From CAVRIA01 sp963721115 (lineage in GTDB: Bacteria; Desulfobacterota; Binatia; HRBIN30; CADEER01): 64,000 bases of DNA. This document shows positions 22,218-32,158 of this stretch, in pieces. The stretch is from contig CAVRIA010000008.1 in the NCBI GenBank assembly GCA_963721115.1, forward strand, positions 124,001-188,000, given 5' to 3'. The notes under the pieces were generated by a model. It worked only from the letters and a program-made list of their open reading frames with translations. It was not told the DNA's origin and did no database searches. The position numbers and the translations under genes are program-made. Each line of letters begins with the position of its first letter. Within the stretch, counting starts at the first letter, position 1.

Positions 22218-22741
22218 TCAGCTCTCGCTGCGGCGGCGAGGCAGAACGCTGATGTGGCCGTTGCGTTCGAGACAGGCGAGAGCCACCTCCGCCGGGTCGT
22301 CGATGTGTGCGCCCAGCCGCAGCTCCTCCCGCAGGTCGCGCTCCGAAAGGTCGGCGGTGCGCAGCGCCGCGCGCTCGATCTGCCCGTCCCGTACCAGGAC
22401 GACACGGCGTCCCTTCACGGCCGACGCGACGGTGTCGGAGGTCGATCGCCAGGCGGGCGAAAGTCCAGTGCAGGGCGACGAGAACCACCGCGGCGACCAG
22501 CGTTCCCATCAACGGCGCGGCGCCGTTGATGGCGCGGCTGAGCATCGAGCCGAGGATGAAGCCGAGCACGATGTCGAAGGCGGTGCTTCTTCCCAGCAGG
22601 CCGGTTCTTGCCGACGCGGACGACGGCCAGGCCGGCCACGTAGACGAGCACGGCGCGGCCGCCCATCTGAAGGGCGTCGAGGTTCTTCGCCGGCGCGTTG
22701 CCGCCGAAGAGAACGTTGAACGCCTCGGTCAGATGATGCAT
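22218..22741 (-). CDS. DUF421 / YetF-family membrane protein, frameshifted
   Basis: The start ATG at 22741 gives MHHLTEAFNVLFGG, followed by a TM region (GGRAVLVYVAGLAVVRVG). After a frame change near 22610 comes LGFILGSMLSRAINGAAPLM then TLVAAVVLVALHWTFARLAI. After another change near 22440 comes KGRRVVLVRDGQIERAALR, then ELRLGAHIDDPAEVALACLE and NGHISVLPRR, stop at 22218. This is the DUF421 layout: membrane helices followed by a soluble domain. Functions of this family are poorly known; some members affect sporulation or stress. It begins 5 nt after the stop of the oxidoreductase gene, so it is the last gene of that operon. The indels belong to the local error patch. Confidence 0.75.
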
Positions 22742-22745
22742 CCCG

Positions 22746-25700
22746 TCATCCTGCTCCCCGTTTTCCGTTCGCCGCGCCGGAGTGGCCTTCGCGCAGGGCG
22801 AGACGCATGACCTCGGCGAGATGCAGGGCCGCGCGGCCGGTCGCCTGCACGATCTGCTCCCGGCAGCTGAAGCCGTCCGCGACGACGAGGGCTGTCGGCG
22901 CGCGGCTCCGCACCGCGCGGCAGCAGCACCCGCTCGCCGCAGGCGATCGAGACGTCGTACTTTTCGCTTCTCGAAGCCGAACGATCCGGCCATGCCGCAG
23001 CAGCCCGGAGTCGGGCAGCTCCAGGTCGAGCCCGAGCCGCGCCAGCAGCTGCTTCTCGCCCTCGAAGCCCAGGATCGACTTGTGATGGCAGTGGCCGTGG
23101 ACGAGCGCCTTGCGGTGCAGCTTCGGCGGCTCCCACGCCGTCGGCATGGCGCTCGAGGAACTCGCTCAGCGTGAGCGTCTGCCCGCTCAGCCGCCTGGCG
23201 TGCTCGTCGTGCGGGAAGCAGGTTCAGCAGCTCGTCGCGGAAGACCGCGACGCAGCTCGGCTCGAGCCCGACGATCGGCACGCCGCGCGTCGATCTCCGG
23301 CCGCCAGCGTGTCGAGGATCTGGCGCAGCAGTCGCTTGGCCAGGTCGAGCATGCCGTAGTCGTAGAGCGGGCGGCCGCAGCACAGCGATGCGCCTCGGGA
23401 TCGCCACCTCGAAGCCCGCCGCGCTCCAGCACCTCCACCGCGGCGCGCCGGAGTGCTGCGGGTGCAAGTAGTTGTTGAAGGTGTCGGGCCAGAGGATGAC
23501 GCGCGGCCGCCCGCCGGCTCGCCTCGGCGGCCGCGCGCTCGAACCAGTGCCGGAAGGTGCTCGCGCGCGAAGGGCGGCACGTCGCGCTGCGGCGCGATGC
23601 CGCCCAGCCGCCTTCAGCGCAGCGCGCCCAGAGCGCGGGCGTGCTGCGTCACGAAGTTCGCCAGCGCGCGGCAGCGTGCGACGCGAGGCGCGCCCACCAG
23701 TAGATCAGGCCCATCGCGTAGGCGGCGCCGCGGGCGCAGGCGGCCGCTCGTAGTAGTGCGAGCAGGAACTCGGCCTTGTAGGTCGCCATGTCGACGTTGA
23801 CCGGGCAGTCGCTCTTGCAGCCCTTGCACGCCAGGCAGAGGTCGAGCGCCTCCTTGCACCTCCTCGCTGCTGCCAGCCGTCGGTGATCGGATCGCCCTCG
23901 CAGCATCTCGAACAGCAGGCGCGCGCGGCCGCGGGTCGAGTGCTTCTCCTCGCGCGTCACCATGTAGCTCGGGCACATGGTGCCGCCGCCCTGCGCGCCG
24001 GCACTTGCCGACGCCGACGCAGCGCAGCGCGGCGCGCGGCGAAGCTCGCCGTGGTCGTCGGGATAGCGCGAAGTGCGTGGCCGGCTCCAGGGCCGGTAGT
24101 CCGCGCCCAGCCGCAGGTTCTACGTCGAGCGGGTACGGATCGACGACCTTACCCGGGTTCATGCGTCCGTCCGGGTCCCAGATCGCCTTGAACTCGCGGA
24201 ACGCCTCGCATCAGCTCGGCGCCGTACATCTTCGGCAGCAGCTCGCCCCGCGCCTGCCCGTCGCCGTGCTCGCCGGAGAACGACCCGCCGTAGGCGGACG
24301 ACCAGGTCGGCGGCCTCGTCGACGAAGCGCCGGTAGTCGCTGCGATCCCGTCCGGCGTCCTGAGGTCGAAGTCGATGCGGCGTGTGGATGCAGCCCTGGC
24401 CGAAGTGGCCGTAGAGCGACGCCGTCGTAGCTCGTAGTCGTCGCAGCAGCTCGCGCAGGTCGCGCAGGTAGTCGCCGAGCTTGCTCCGGCGGCACGGCGC
24501 GCGTCCTCCCAGCCCGGCCAGGTGTCGCGCTGGCCCGGCACGCAGGCGGTGGCGCCGAGGCCCGACCTCGCGCACCTCCCAGATCTGCCTCCTGCTGGCG
24601 CGGGTCGTCGAAGCATGCGCATGCCGGGCGATCGCCCTTGCCGGCCGCAGCCGCGTCCATGCGGCGCTCGCGCGCGCGCGCCATCGGCCTCGGCGCGCGT
24701 CTCGCCGCCGAACTCGACCAGCAGCCAGCCGCTCGCCCTCCGGCAGCAGGTCGCAGGTCGTCGACGTTGCAGGCCCTTGGTGCGCATGTAGTCGATCAGC
24801 TTGTCGGTCGATGCCCTCCAGCCCGATCGGCTTCGTGCTCCAGGATCTCCGGGACGTGGTCGGCGGCCTCGTAGACGTCCCGGTAGCCGAGGACGAGCAG
24901 GAGCGTGCTCGGCCGGGCTCGGGACCAGGCGCAGCGCCGGCCTCGAGCACCGTGACGCAGGTGCCTTCGCGTGCCGACCAGCGCGCGCGCGACGTGGAAG
25001 CCGTTCTCCGGCAGCAGCTGGTCGCAGGTTGTAGCCGGAGACGCGGCGCGGGATTTCGGGAAATCGCTCGCGGATCAGCCTCGGCGTAGTCGGTCGCGCA
25101 GCTCCGCCAGCGCGCGGTAGATCTCGCCGCGCGGCCGCCCGCCGGCGCGGATGATCGCTCGAGCTCCTCGTCGGACGGTCGGCGCCGACGCGCATGCGCA
25201 GGCCGTCGTAGGTGAGGATCTCCAGCTCCTCCACGTTGTCCGCCGGTGCCGGCCCGGCGCATCACCGAGTGCACGCCGCAGGAGTTGTTGCCGATCATGC
25301 CGCCGAGCGTGCAGTGGTTGTGCGTCGCCGGGTCGGGACCGAAGGTGAGGCCGTGCTCGCTCGGCGGCGTCGCGCAGGTCGTCGAGGACGACGCCCGGCT
25401 CGACCCGCGCGCAGCGCCGCTCCGGGTCGATCTCGAGGACGCGGTTGCATGTACTTGCGACATGTCGAAGACGACCGCGACGTTGCAGCACTGTCCGGCC
25501 AGGCTGGTGCCGCCGCCGCGGCTGAGCACCGGCGCGCCATGGCTGGCGGCAGATCTCCACCGTCGCGCACGACGTCCTCGCGCGTCGCGCGGAACGACCA
25601 CGCCGATCGGCAGCTGCCGGTAGTTGGAGGCGTCCGTGCGCATAGAGCGCCCGGCTGCCCGCGTCGAAGCGCGACCTCGCCGCGCGACGCCGCCGGCCAG

Positions 25701-25804
25701 CTCGTCGGCCAGCGCGTCGACGATCTCCGCTCCGCGCGGCGCGTCGGGCGCACGCCGGTGCTTCGTCGCTTCGCTCGGCTCTTCGGCATCGCCGCAGTCG
25801 CCAT
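22746..25804 (-). CDS. FAD-binding and Fe-S-binding oxidoreductase (GlcD/Dld type fused to GlpC/CCG type), many frameshifts
   Basis: Pieces in all three frames assemble into one protein of about 1000 residues. The N-terminal FAD-binding (PCMH) domain has YATDASNYRQLPIGVVVP, SRGGGTSLAGQCCN, FGPDPATHNHCTLGG and MIGNNSCGVHSVM. The FAD-oxidase C-terminal domain includes SGYNL, ALVGTEGTCVTVLEA and GQGCIHTRIDFDLR then SGEHGDGQARGELLPK. A 4Fe-4S domain follows (CLACKGCKSDCPVNVDMATY), and the C-terminal Cys-rich part ends AALHLAEVMRLALREGHS. This architecture is known for soluble or membrane-associated D-lactate, glycolate or other 2-hydroxyacid dehydrogenases. The start near 25804 is approximate. 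Length without the inserted bases fits the family. It follows the enolase-superfamily gene by 15 nt. Confidence 0.8.
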
Positions 25805-25819
25805 GCTCGCATCCGTCTC

Positions 25820-26947
25820 TCACTCGCCCGAAGGCGTACGCTCCGCATCGGCTCGCTTGACCGCGAGCCCGAGGCCGGGCCGGCTGCGGTCCGGCACGCA
25901 GCACCCCGTTCTTCGGCGACAGGCGCGCCGTCGAAGAGCATCGCGCTCGATCCGCACGTGGTCGTGGAAGTACTCGAGGTGCCGCACCGGCAGGACGCGC
26001 GCAGCCGAGGTGGCCGTGCACGCCGGGCGCGGTGTGGGCGGACAGGGGCATCGATCGACGCGTCGGCAGAGCGCGGCGGCCTCGCAGAAATCCGGTGATG
26101 CCGCCGCAGCGGGTGGCGTCGGCCTGCAGGACGTCGACCGCGCCGGCCTCCAGCATGCGCCGGAAGTAGAAACGAGTCGTACCCGTATTCGCCCGCGGCG
26201 ATCTCCATGCCGGCCGGAGCGCGGTCGCGGAGCAGCCGCAGCCCTTCGAGATCGTCCGAGGAGACCGGCTCCTCGAACCAGCTCACGCCGTCGTCGGCGA
26301 AACGGCGCGCCTTCGCGAGCGCCTGCTTGCGGTCGTAGGCGCCGTTGGCGTCGACGAACAGGCCGACGTCGCGATCCGATCGCCTCGCGCGCGATCCGCA
26401 CCCGGTCGCGGTCGCGCTCCGGCTCGCGGCCGACCTTCATCTTGACCGCGCGAGATGCCCTCCTCGACCCAGCCGCCGAGCTGCTCGCGCAGTGCGCGTC
26501 GGCGTAGCGAGGTGAAGCCGCCGCTGCCGTAGACCGGGATCGCCGTCGCGCACCGCGCCCGAGCAGCGTCGACGAGCGGGACGCCCGAGCAGCCGCGCCT
26601 TCAGGTCCCAGAGGGCGATGTCGACGGCGCTGATGGCGCATCGAGCACGAGGCCGGGCCGGCCGAGGTTGCGGACAGCGCCCGCAGCATGGCCTCGCCAG
26701 CGCCGCCGGACGTCCATGGCGTCGCGGCCCGCACACGACGCCGCGCAGCTTGCCGGCGACGAGGTGGGCGGCGGCCGCGGCGGCGTAGGTGTAGCCGCAC
26801 GCCGCGCTCGCCGCCGCCGCTCGCCTCCGACGATGACGACGGTCGTCGAGTCCCACGCCAGCGTCCCGTCCGATTCGGGCGAGTCGGTCGGGATCTGGTA
26901 GCGCCGAGACGCGCAAGCGTCTCGATCACCGTATGGGGCCGGCTCAT
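25820..26947 (-). CDS. Enolase-superfamily (mandelate racemase/muconate-lactonizing type) enzyme, frameshifted
   Basis: The ATG at 26947 (MSRPHTVIETL) overlaps the stop of the TPP enzyme gene by 4 nt. In shifting frames one reads ISAVDIALWDLKARLLG (N-terminal/barrel hinge), a KMKVG motif with the catalytic Lys-x-Lys pattern, the metal-ligand strands VDANGAY, WFEEPVSSDDLEGL and AAGEYGYDSF, then LQADATRCGGITG and a SAHTAPGVHGHL strand where the general-base His would lie. Metal ligands and acid/base residues therefore appear intact. Members act mostly as sugar-acid dehydratases or racemases. The linkage with a TPP enzyme and a 2-hydroxyacid-type oxidase suggests a sugar-acid or hydroxyacid catabolic path, which is an inference. 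Confidence 0.75.
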   Translation of the reverse strand: MSRPHTVIETLARLGATRSRPTRPNRTGRWRGTRRPSSSSEASGGGERGVRLHLRRRGRRPPRRRQAARRRVRAATPWTSGGAGEAMLRALSATSAGPASCSMRHQRRRHRPLGPEGAAARASRSSTLLGRGARRRSRSTAAAASPRYADAHCASSSAAGSRRASRAVKMKVGREPERDRDRVRIAREAIGSRRRPVRRRQRRLRPQAGAREGAPFRRRRRELVRGAGLLGRSRRAAAAPRPRSGRHGDRRGRIRVRLVSTSGACWRPARSTSCRPTPPAAAASPDFCEAAALCRRVDRCPCPPTPRPACTATSAARVLPVRHLEYFHDHVRIERDALRRRACRRRTGCCVPDRSRPGLGLAVKRADAERTPSGE

Positions 26948-28769
26948 CGTCGCATCACCTCGATGACGGGAGGATCTCCTCGATCTTCCCCTTGAACGCC
27001 TGGCGGATCGACGTCGCCGGCGTCCGGGTCGCCCTTGATCAGCGACGTCATGCATCGCCTTTCGCCTGCTCGAACGAGATGTGCGGCGGCAGGGGCGGGA
27101 CGTTCGGGTCGGTGCGAGCGTCGAGCACCACCGGCCGGTCCGCCGACAGCGCCTCCTCCCACGCCGGCCCGACGTCGTCGGGCGGCGTCGACCCGGATGC
27201 CCCTGACAGCCCGACCAGCTCGGCGTAGCGCGGCGTAGTCGAAGTCGGGGATGCTCCTGCGACGCCTCGAACTTCGGGATCGCCCTCCATGGCGCGCATC
27301 TCCCACGTCACCTGGTTCAGGTCGTTGTTGTGCAGGACGCAGATGACGAGACGCGGATCGCTCCAGCGCTTCCAGTACTTGCCGATCGTCATGCAGCCTC
27401 GTTCATCCCGTTCATCTGCATGGCGCCGTCGCCGACCAGAGCGATCGACCGACGCGGTCGGGATGGGCGAACTTCGCCGCGATGGCGTACGGCACGCCGG
27501 GGCCCATGGTGGCGAGCGTGCCGGAGAGGGAAGCGCGCATGCCGGGCCGGATCTTGAGGTCGCGCGCGTACCAGTTGGCCGACGACCCGGAGTCGCAGGT
27601 CAGGATGCAGTTCTCCGGCAGGCGCGGCGAGAGCTCCCAGAACACCCGCTGCGGGTTGAGCGGGATCGCGTCGTTCATGCGCCCGCGCCTCCAGCTACCT
27701 TCCACCAGCTGGCGACCGACTCCTCGATCTTCTCGCGCCACGAGCGGTCCTGCTTGCGGTCGAGCAGCGGAAGCAAGCGTGCGTGAGGGTCGCCTTCGGC
27801 GTCGCCGACCAGGTTGACCTCCATCGGATAGCGGATGCCGATCATCTTGCCGTCGATGTCGATCTGCACGCCGCGCGCCTGGCCGTAGGGCGGCAGGAAC
27901 TGGCGAGTAGGGGAAGCTCGAACCGACCATCAACAGGGTGTCGCAGCCCATCATCAGGTCGTAGCTCGGCTCGCGTTCCGAGCAGGCCGATCGAGCCGGT
28001 GACGTAGGGCAGATCGTCGGGCAGAACGTCCTTGCCGAGCAGCGCCTTGGCGATTCCGGCGCCGAGGCGGTCGGCGAGCTCGCCGATCTCGTGCGCTCGC
28101 CCGGCGGGCGCCTTGCGCCGGCGAGGATGGCGACCCTCTCGCCCTGGTTGAGGACGTCGGCGGCGCGCTGCAGATCCTCGTCCGCGGGAACGACGCGAGG
28201 CTGGTGGTAGCCGACCCCACCGGGCGTGATCTTGAACTGGTGCGGCGGCTCCTCGACCGCCTTCATCTCCTGCACGTCGGTCGGGAAAGATCAGAGCAGG
28301 TGACCGTGCGCTCGGCGCGGGCGATGCGAACGGCGCGGTCGACCAGCGCCGGGAGCTGCTCCGGGGCATTGACGGTGTGGACGTACTCGTGCGCCACGTC
28401 CTTGAACAGGGTCTGCAGATCCACCTCTTGCTGATAGTTGCCGCCGAGGGCCGTGCGCGGCTGCTGGCCGACGATCGCCAGCACCGGCTGGTGGTCGAGC
28501 TTGGCGTCGTACAGGCCGTTGAGGAGGTGAATTGCTCCGGGCCCGGAGGTCGCCAGGCACACGCCGACGTCGCCGGTGAATTTGGCGTGGCCGCACGCCA
28601 TGAACGCGGCCATTTCCTCGTGGCGCACCTGAATGAACTCCGGATCGCCTTCGGCTCGATTCAGCGCGCCCAGGATGGCGTTGATACCGTCGCCGGCGAA
28701 GCCGTAGATCCGGTGGATGTCCCAGTCCTTCAGGCGCTGAATGAGAAAATCACAGACCATCTCGCTCAT
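26944..28769 (-). CDS. Thiamine-diphosphate-dependent enzyme (pyruvate oxidase / acetolactate synthase-like), frameshifted
   Basis: Start ATG at 28769 with AAGGAGG 7 nt upstream. The N-terminal PYR domain is intact: RIYGFAGDGINAILGAL, HEEMAAFMACGHAKFTG (catalytic Glu in RHEE) and ATSGPGAIHLLNGLYDAK, then GQQPRTALGGNYQQEVDL. The middle domain (VAILAGAGA, LGTRPSYDLMMGCDTLLMVG after removing one base) and the C-terminal PP domain (GPGVPYAIAAKFAHPDR, HNNDLNQVTWEMR with the TPP-binding Asn) continue in changing frames to a stop at 26944. About 600 residues, the normal length. Closest in style to pyruvate oxidase/PoxB-like 'TPP-requiring' proteins. First gene of the four-gene operon. Confidence 0.85.
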
Positions 28770-29361
28770 TGGGATTCCTCCTTGTCGATGTGAACCGCCG
28801 CCGCGGCCGTCTGGCGCAGCGGTGAAACCGCGGGCCGTCGGTGCCGCTACGAGCTCGCATACGATGGTGCTCGTCAGAGCGTTCTCCGCCTGGCGCGAGT
28901 CGAGGCGCGTGTGCTGCGATGTCGGGACGAGTCGGGACCGGTCGCCACGCCAGTGAGATGCAGCCGAAAGACCGCAACTCGTGTGCCAGCCTTCGTTTCG
29001 GTGACGGCCCCTGAAGATCCAACCGAGGGCGATCGAAAACGGGCTCGTCGATTGAAATGATTGCAGATGGCCGTCGCGCCGGGAGCGCTTCGTACACGCG
29101 GTGGTACGAGGCACCGCCGCCGGGCAGTCGCTTGCGCCGCATCTTCACCGGATGACGATTCGCTCCCGATTCGACGCCGGCTGCGGTCGGCGAGCGCGGT
29201 CGTGCATGGAGGCGACACGGCCGCCCCACCGGTCGCTCTCGGCGCCCCTCACGGACGGGCACCCCAACACCCCACACTTCAATTTCAATAGTCACGTTTG
29301 CCTCTTTCCGGGCTCGACCTCCCCGTGCTAGGAGGTAAGAGACCAGTAAACGGGGGGGATC
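28770..29361. other. Intergenic region between divergent genes
   Basis: 592 bp between the TPP-enzyme gene (-) and the PAS kinase gene (+). No convincing coding region, repeat or RNA gene is visible. It should hold both promoters; apart from the AAGGAGG ribosome-binding site at its left end and GGGGGG before the GTG at 29362, I cannot point to elements. Confidence 0.5.
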
Positions 29362-31197
29362 GTGCAAGCCACTGACGTTCAGTCCGGCGACGAACCGTCG
29401 TTGCAACGCCAGTTGATCGACCGACTCCGCTTCGTCCTGGCCATCATTGCGTCGATGGCGTCGGTCTTCGTCGTCGAAGATCTGGTCGCCGACGACAAGG
29501 CCCTCGGCAGCTTTTTTGCCTTTCGGGTCGTCGGTGCCACGTTGGCATTGATCGGGTTCGTCGTGCTGCGCCGGCGGTGGGTCGAGGCATGGGCATGGCC
29601 GCTGACGATGGCCATCGTCGCCTTTGCCTACCTCCTCGTCGCGGCCGCGGGCTTGGTGAGCCCGTCGGGCGAATACGTCACCACGACGATTCTCTTCGTG
29701 GGCGCGGCGCTGCTCACGGCGACGGTGCTTCCATGGGGGCTCGGACCGCAGTGCTTCACGGTGCTGGTCGGGGCGACGACCCTCACGGCGGTCATCCGGT
29801 GGACGGACGGATCGTTTGCTGCGCTGGCGAAAGACCCGGGCGTGGTCGTCCTGATGGGGTTCGTGCTCTCCGCCGTGATCGCGCGCGAGTTCGAGAACTA
29901 CCGGTCGGCGCACCGCCGCGAGCTGGAGGAGCGCCGCCGCGCCGAGGGAGAGATACGCCAGCTCAACGCTACGCTCGAGGGGCGGGTCAGGGAGCGGACG
30001 GCGGCGCTGGAGAGGTTGAACGACCGCCTCGCCGCCGAAGTCGCCGCGCGCCAGCGCGTCAACGACGCCCTGCACGCCAGCGAACAGCTGCTGGCCGACA
30101 CCGTCGACCATTCGTCGGCGATCGTCTCGCTGAAGGACATCGAGGGGAACTATCTGCTCGTCAACCGGGAGTTCGAGCGCGTGTTCGGACGTCGGCGCCA
30201 GATGGTGGTAGGGCGGTGCGACCGGCACCTGTTTCCACCGGACCTCGCCGCCCTCCTGCGGGTGCACGACGGCGAAGTGCTGGCGACCGCGGCGCCGCTG
30301 TCGTTCGAACAGGAACTGTCGGCCGGCGACGGCAAGCGCCAATACATCTGCGTGAAGTTTCCCCTGCACGGACCCGGCGGCACGCCGTACGGCGTCGGCA
30401 GCATGTCCACCGACATCACGGCGCTGAAGCACCTCGAAGAAACGCTGCGTCACCACCAGGACGAGCTCGCGCACGTACTGCGGCTGCACACCATGGACGC
30501 TATGGCGGCGGCGGTCGGACACGAGATCAACCAGCCGCTCTGCGCGATCACGAACTACGCACAGGGCGGGGTACGTTGGCTGCGAACCGGGCCGGTCGAT
30601 CCCGGCGTGCTGCTCGACGTCTTCGAGAAGATCGCCGCGGAGGGGCTGCGCGCCGGGCAGGTCCTGCGCTCCATCCGCAGCCTGATTCGCCGCGAAAACG
30701 CCGAGGAGACGTTGGTCGACTTGCGCGCGCTGGCCGGCGAGGCGGTGCGAGTGCTGGAGCCGCAGGCGCGCCAGCACGGGGTCACCGTTCGGCTGGAAGA
30801 CGGGGAGGTGCTGCCAACGGTGAGCGGCAACGCGACACAGATCGAGCAGGTGATGGTCAACCTGATGCTGAATGGGGTGGAGGCGGTGGCCGCACACCGC
30901 CTGGCGCGGCGTGAGGTGGTGGTCGCCGCCACGTGCAACGGTGATGCGGTGGAGGTGGCGGTCAGCGACAGTGGCGGTGGCATTGACGCCGGCGTGGCGA
31001 ATCAGCTCTTCTCGCCCTTCGTCACGACCAAGGCGCACGGCCTCGGGCTCGGTCTGGCGATCAGCCGGACGATCGTCGAGAACCACGGTGGTCGCCTGTG
31101 GGCGACGAGCACGCCGGAGGAGGGCGCGACGTTCCGCTTCTCGCTGCCGCTCGCCTCCGCGCATAGAGACGTGCGGCCCTGGCTCGAGCGCGTGTAG
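29362..31197 (+). CDS. Membrane PAS-domain sensor histidine kinase
   Basis: 611 residues from GTG 29362 (preceded by GGGGGG). About five TM helices occupy residues 20-180. A coiled linker (LNATLEGRVRERTAALERLN) is followed by a PAS domain (about 250-360; IVSLKDIEGNYLLVNREFER), then HisKA with the phospho-acceptor in AVGHEINQPLCAITNYAQGG. The HATPase has N-box MLNGVEAVAA, G1 DSGGGIDAG and G2 HGLGLGLAISRTIVENHGG. The HEINQPL motif places it with FixL/DctB-like kinases. No response regulator is adjacent, so it is an orphan here. A HEAT-repeat gene follows on the same strand. Confidence 0.9.
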   Translation: MQATDVQSGDEPSLQRQLIDRLRFVLAIIASMASVFVVEDLVADDKALGSFFAFRVVGATLALIGFVVLRRRWVEAWAWPLTMAIVAFAYLLVAAAGLVSPSGEYVTTTILFVGAALLTATVLPWGLGPQCFTVLVGATTLTAVIRWTDGSFAALAKDPGVVVLMGFVLSAVIAREFENYRSAHRRELEERRRAEGEIRQLNATLEGRVRERTAALERLNDRLAAEVAARQRVNDALHASEQLLADTVDHSSAIVSLKDIEGNYLLVNREFERVFGRRRQMVVGRCDRHLFPPDLAALLRVHDGEVLATAAPLSFEQELSAGDGKRQYICVKFPLHGPGGTPYGVGSMSTDITALKHLEETLRHHQDELAHVLRLHTMDAMAAAVGHEINQPLCAITNYAQGGVRWLRTGPVDPGVLLDVFEKIAAEGLRAGQVLRSIRSLIRRENAEETLVDLRALAGEAVRVLEPQARQHGVTVRLEDGEVLPTVSGNATQIEQVMVNLMLNGVEAVAAHRLARREVVVAATCNGDAVEVAVSDSGGGIDAGVANQLFSPFVTTKAHGLGLGLAISRTIVENHGGRLWATSTPEEGATFRFSLPLASAHRDVRPWLERV

Positions 31198-31255
31198 CCG
31201 GCGCACCAGCGCAGCTCTGGAGGAAAACCGAGGGCTTTGGTAATCCGTGCAAGGA

Positions 31256-32086
31256 ATGAAAACGAATCTGGCAGCTTTGCAGAACACTCCGCCCTGGGAA
31301 TGGCCTGAGGATGCCGGCACGGTGCTGCTCGATGTCCTTCGCGGATCTGGGTTCGCGGAATCCGATCTCTCGCTGGCAGTGGATCTGGCCGGTGAGCTCG
31401 CCGTGATCAACGACGATCTGGTCGACGCGCTCCTGGCCGTCCTGCGCCGCAGCGATGAGTCCGAGGAGACGCGCGGCAAGGCGGCGATCTCCCTGGGAGC
31501 GGTTCTCGAACAAGCCGACTTGGACGGGTTCGGGGATCCCGACGACATTCCAATTTCGGAGCGGACGTTCCACACGATCCAGAAGTCGCTGCAGGAGCTC
31601 TACAGGGACGCCGGCGTTCCCGAGGAAGTGCGGCGGCGGATCCTGGAGGCAGCGGTACGCGCCCCGCAGGACTGGCACAAGGACGCGGTACGCGCCGCAT
31701 ACGCCAGCAACGACGACCTCTGGAAGCTCACCGCCGTCTTCGGGATGCGCTTCGTTCGCGGATTCACGAAGCAGATCCTCGAAGCATTGGACAGCCCGAA
31801 TCCGGACATCCACTACGAGGCCGTCCTCGCGGCGGGCAATTGGGAGGTAGAGGCAGCCTGGCCGCACGTGGCAAACCTGGTCGCCTCGGAGGAGACCGAC
31901 AAAGTCCTGCTGCTGGCCGCAATCGAGGCGGCGGGCAGCATCCGACCGCAGGAAGCGGCGCGGGTCCTCGCCGACCTCATGGACTCCGACGACGAGGACA
32001 TCGCCGAGGCGGCCCACGAAGCCGTGGGGATGGCCGAAAGCCTCCTGGGCATGGACCTCGACGAGGACGACGAAGACCTCGATTGA
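31256..32086 (+). CDS. HEAT-repeat protein with acidic tail
   Basis: 276 residues, no signal peptide. It consists of helical repeats, for example HYEAVLAAGNWEVEAAWPHV, EETDKVLLLAAIEAAGSIRP and DDEDIAEAAHEAVGMAESLL, and ends in a strongly acidic stretch (DLDEDDEDLD). HEAT/armadillo-like proteins serve as scaffolds for protein contacts. The start is uncertain: GTG 31247 is in frame 9 nt upstream, and neither start has a well-spaced ribosome-binding site. It is 58 nt downstream of the kinase gene and could be co-transcribed with it. Confidence 0.75.
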   Translation: MKTNLAALQNTPPWEWPEDAGTVLLDVLRGSGFAESDLSLAVDLAGELAVINDDLVDALLAVLRRSDESEETRGKAAISLGAVLEQADLDGFGDPDDIPISERTFHTIQKSLQELYRDAGVPEEVRRRILEAAVRAPQDWHKDAVRAAYASNDDLWKLTAVFGMRFVRGFTKQILEALDSPNPDIHYEAVLAAGNWEVEAAWPHVANLVASEETDKVLLLAAIEAAGSIRPQEAARVLADLMDSDDEDIAEAAHEAVGMAESLLGMDLDEDDEDLD

Positions 32087-32158
32087 CGGGCGTCGCACGG
32101 ATCACGCGCGGCCTCGGCCGATTGTAGAGCTCCCAGCTCCGGATCGCCTCCGCTAGAG

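Noticed and set aside
22218..28769. Operon of pseudogenes or programmed frameshifting
   Set aside because: Shifts are too dense and irregular, blocks show no substitutions at conserved motifs, and no slippery sequences are associated; sequence error is simpler.
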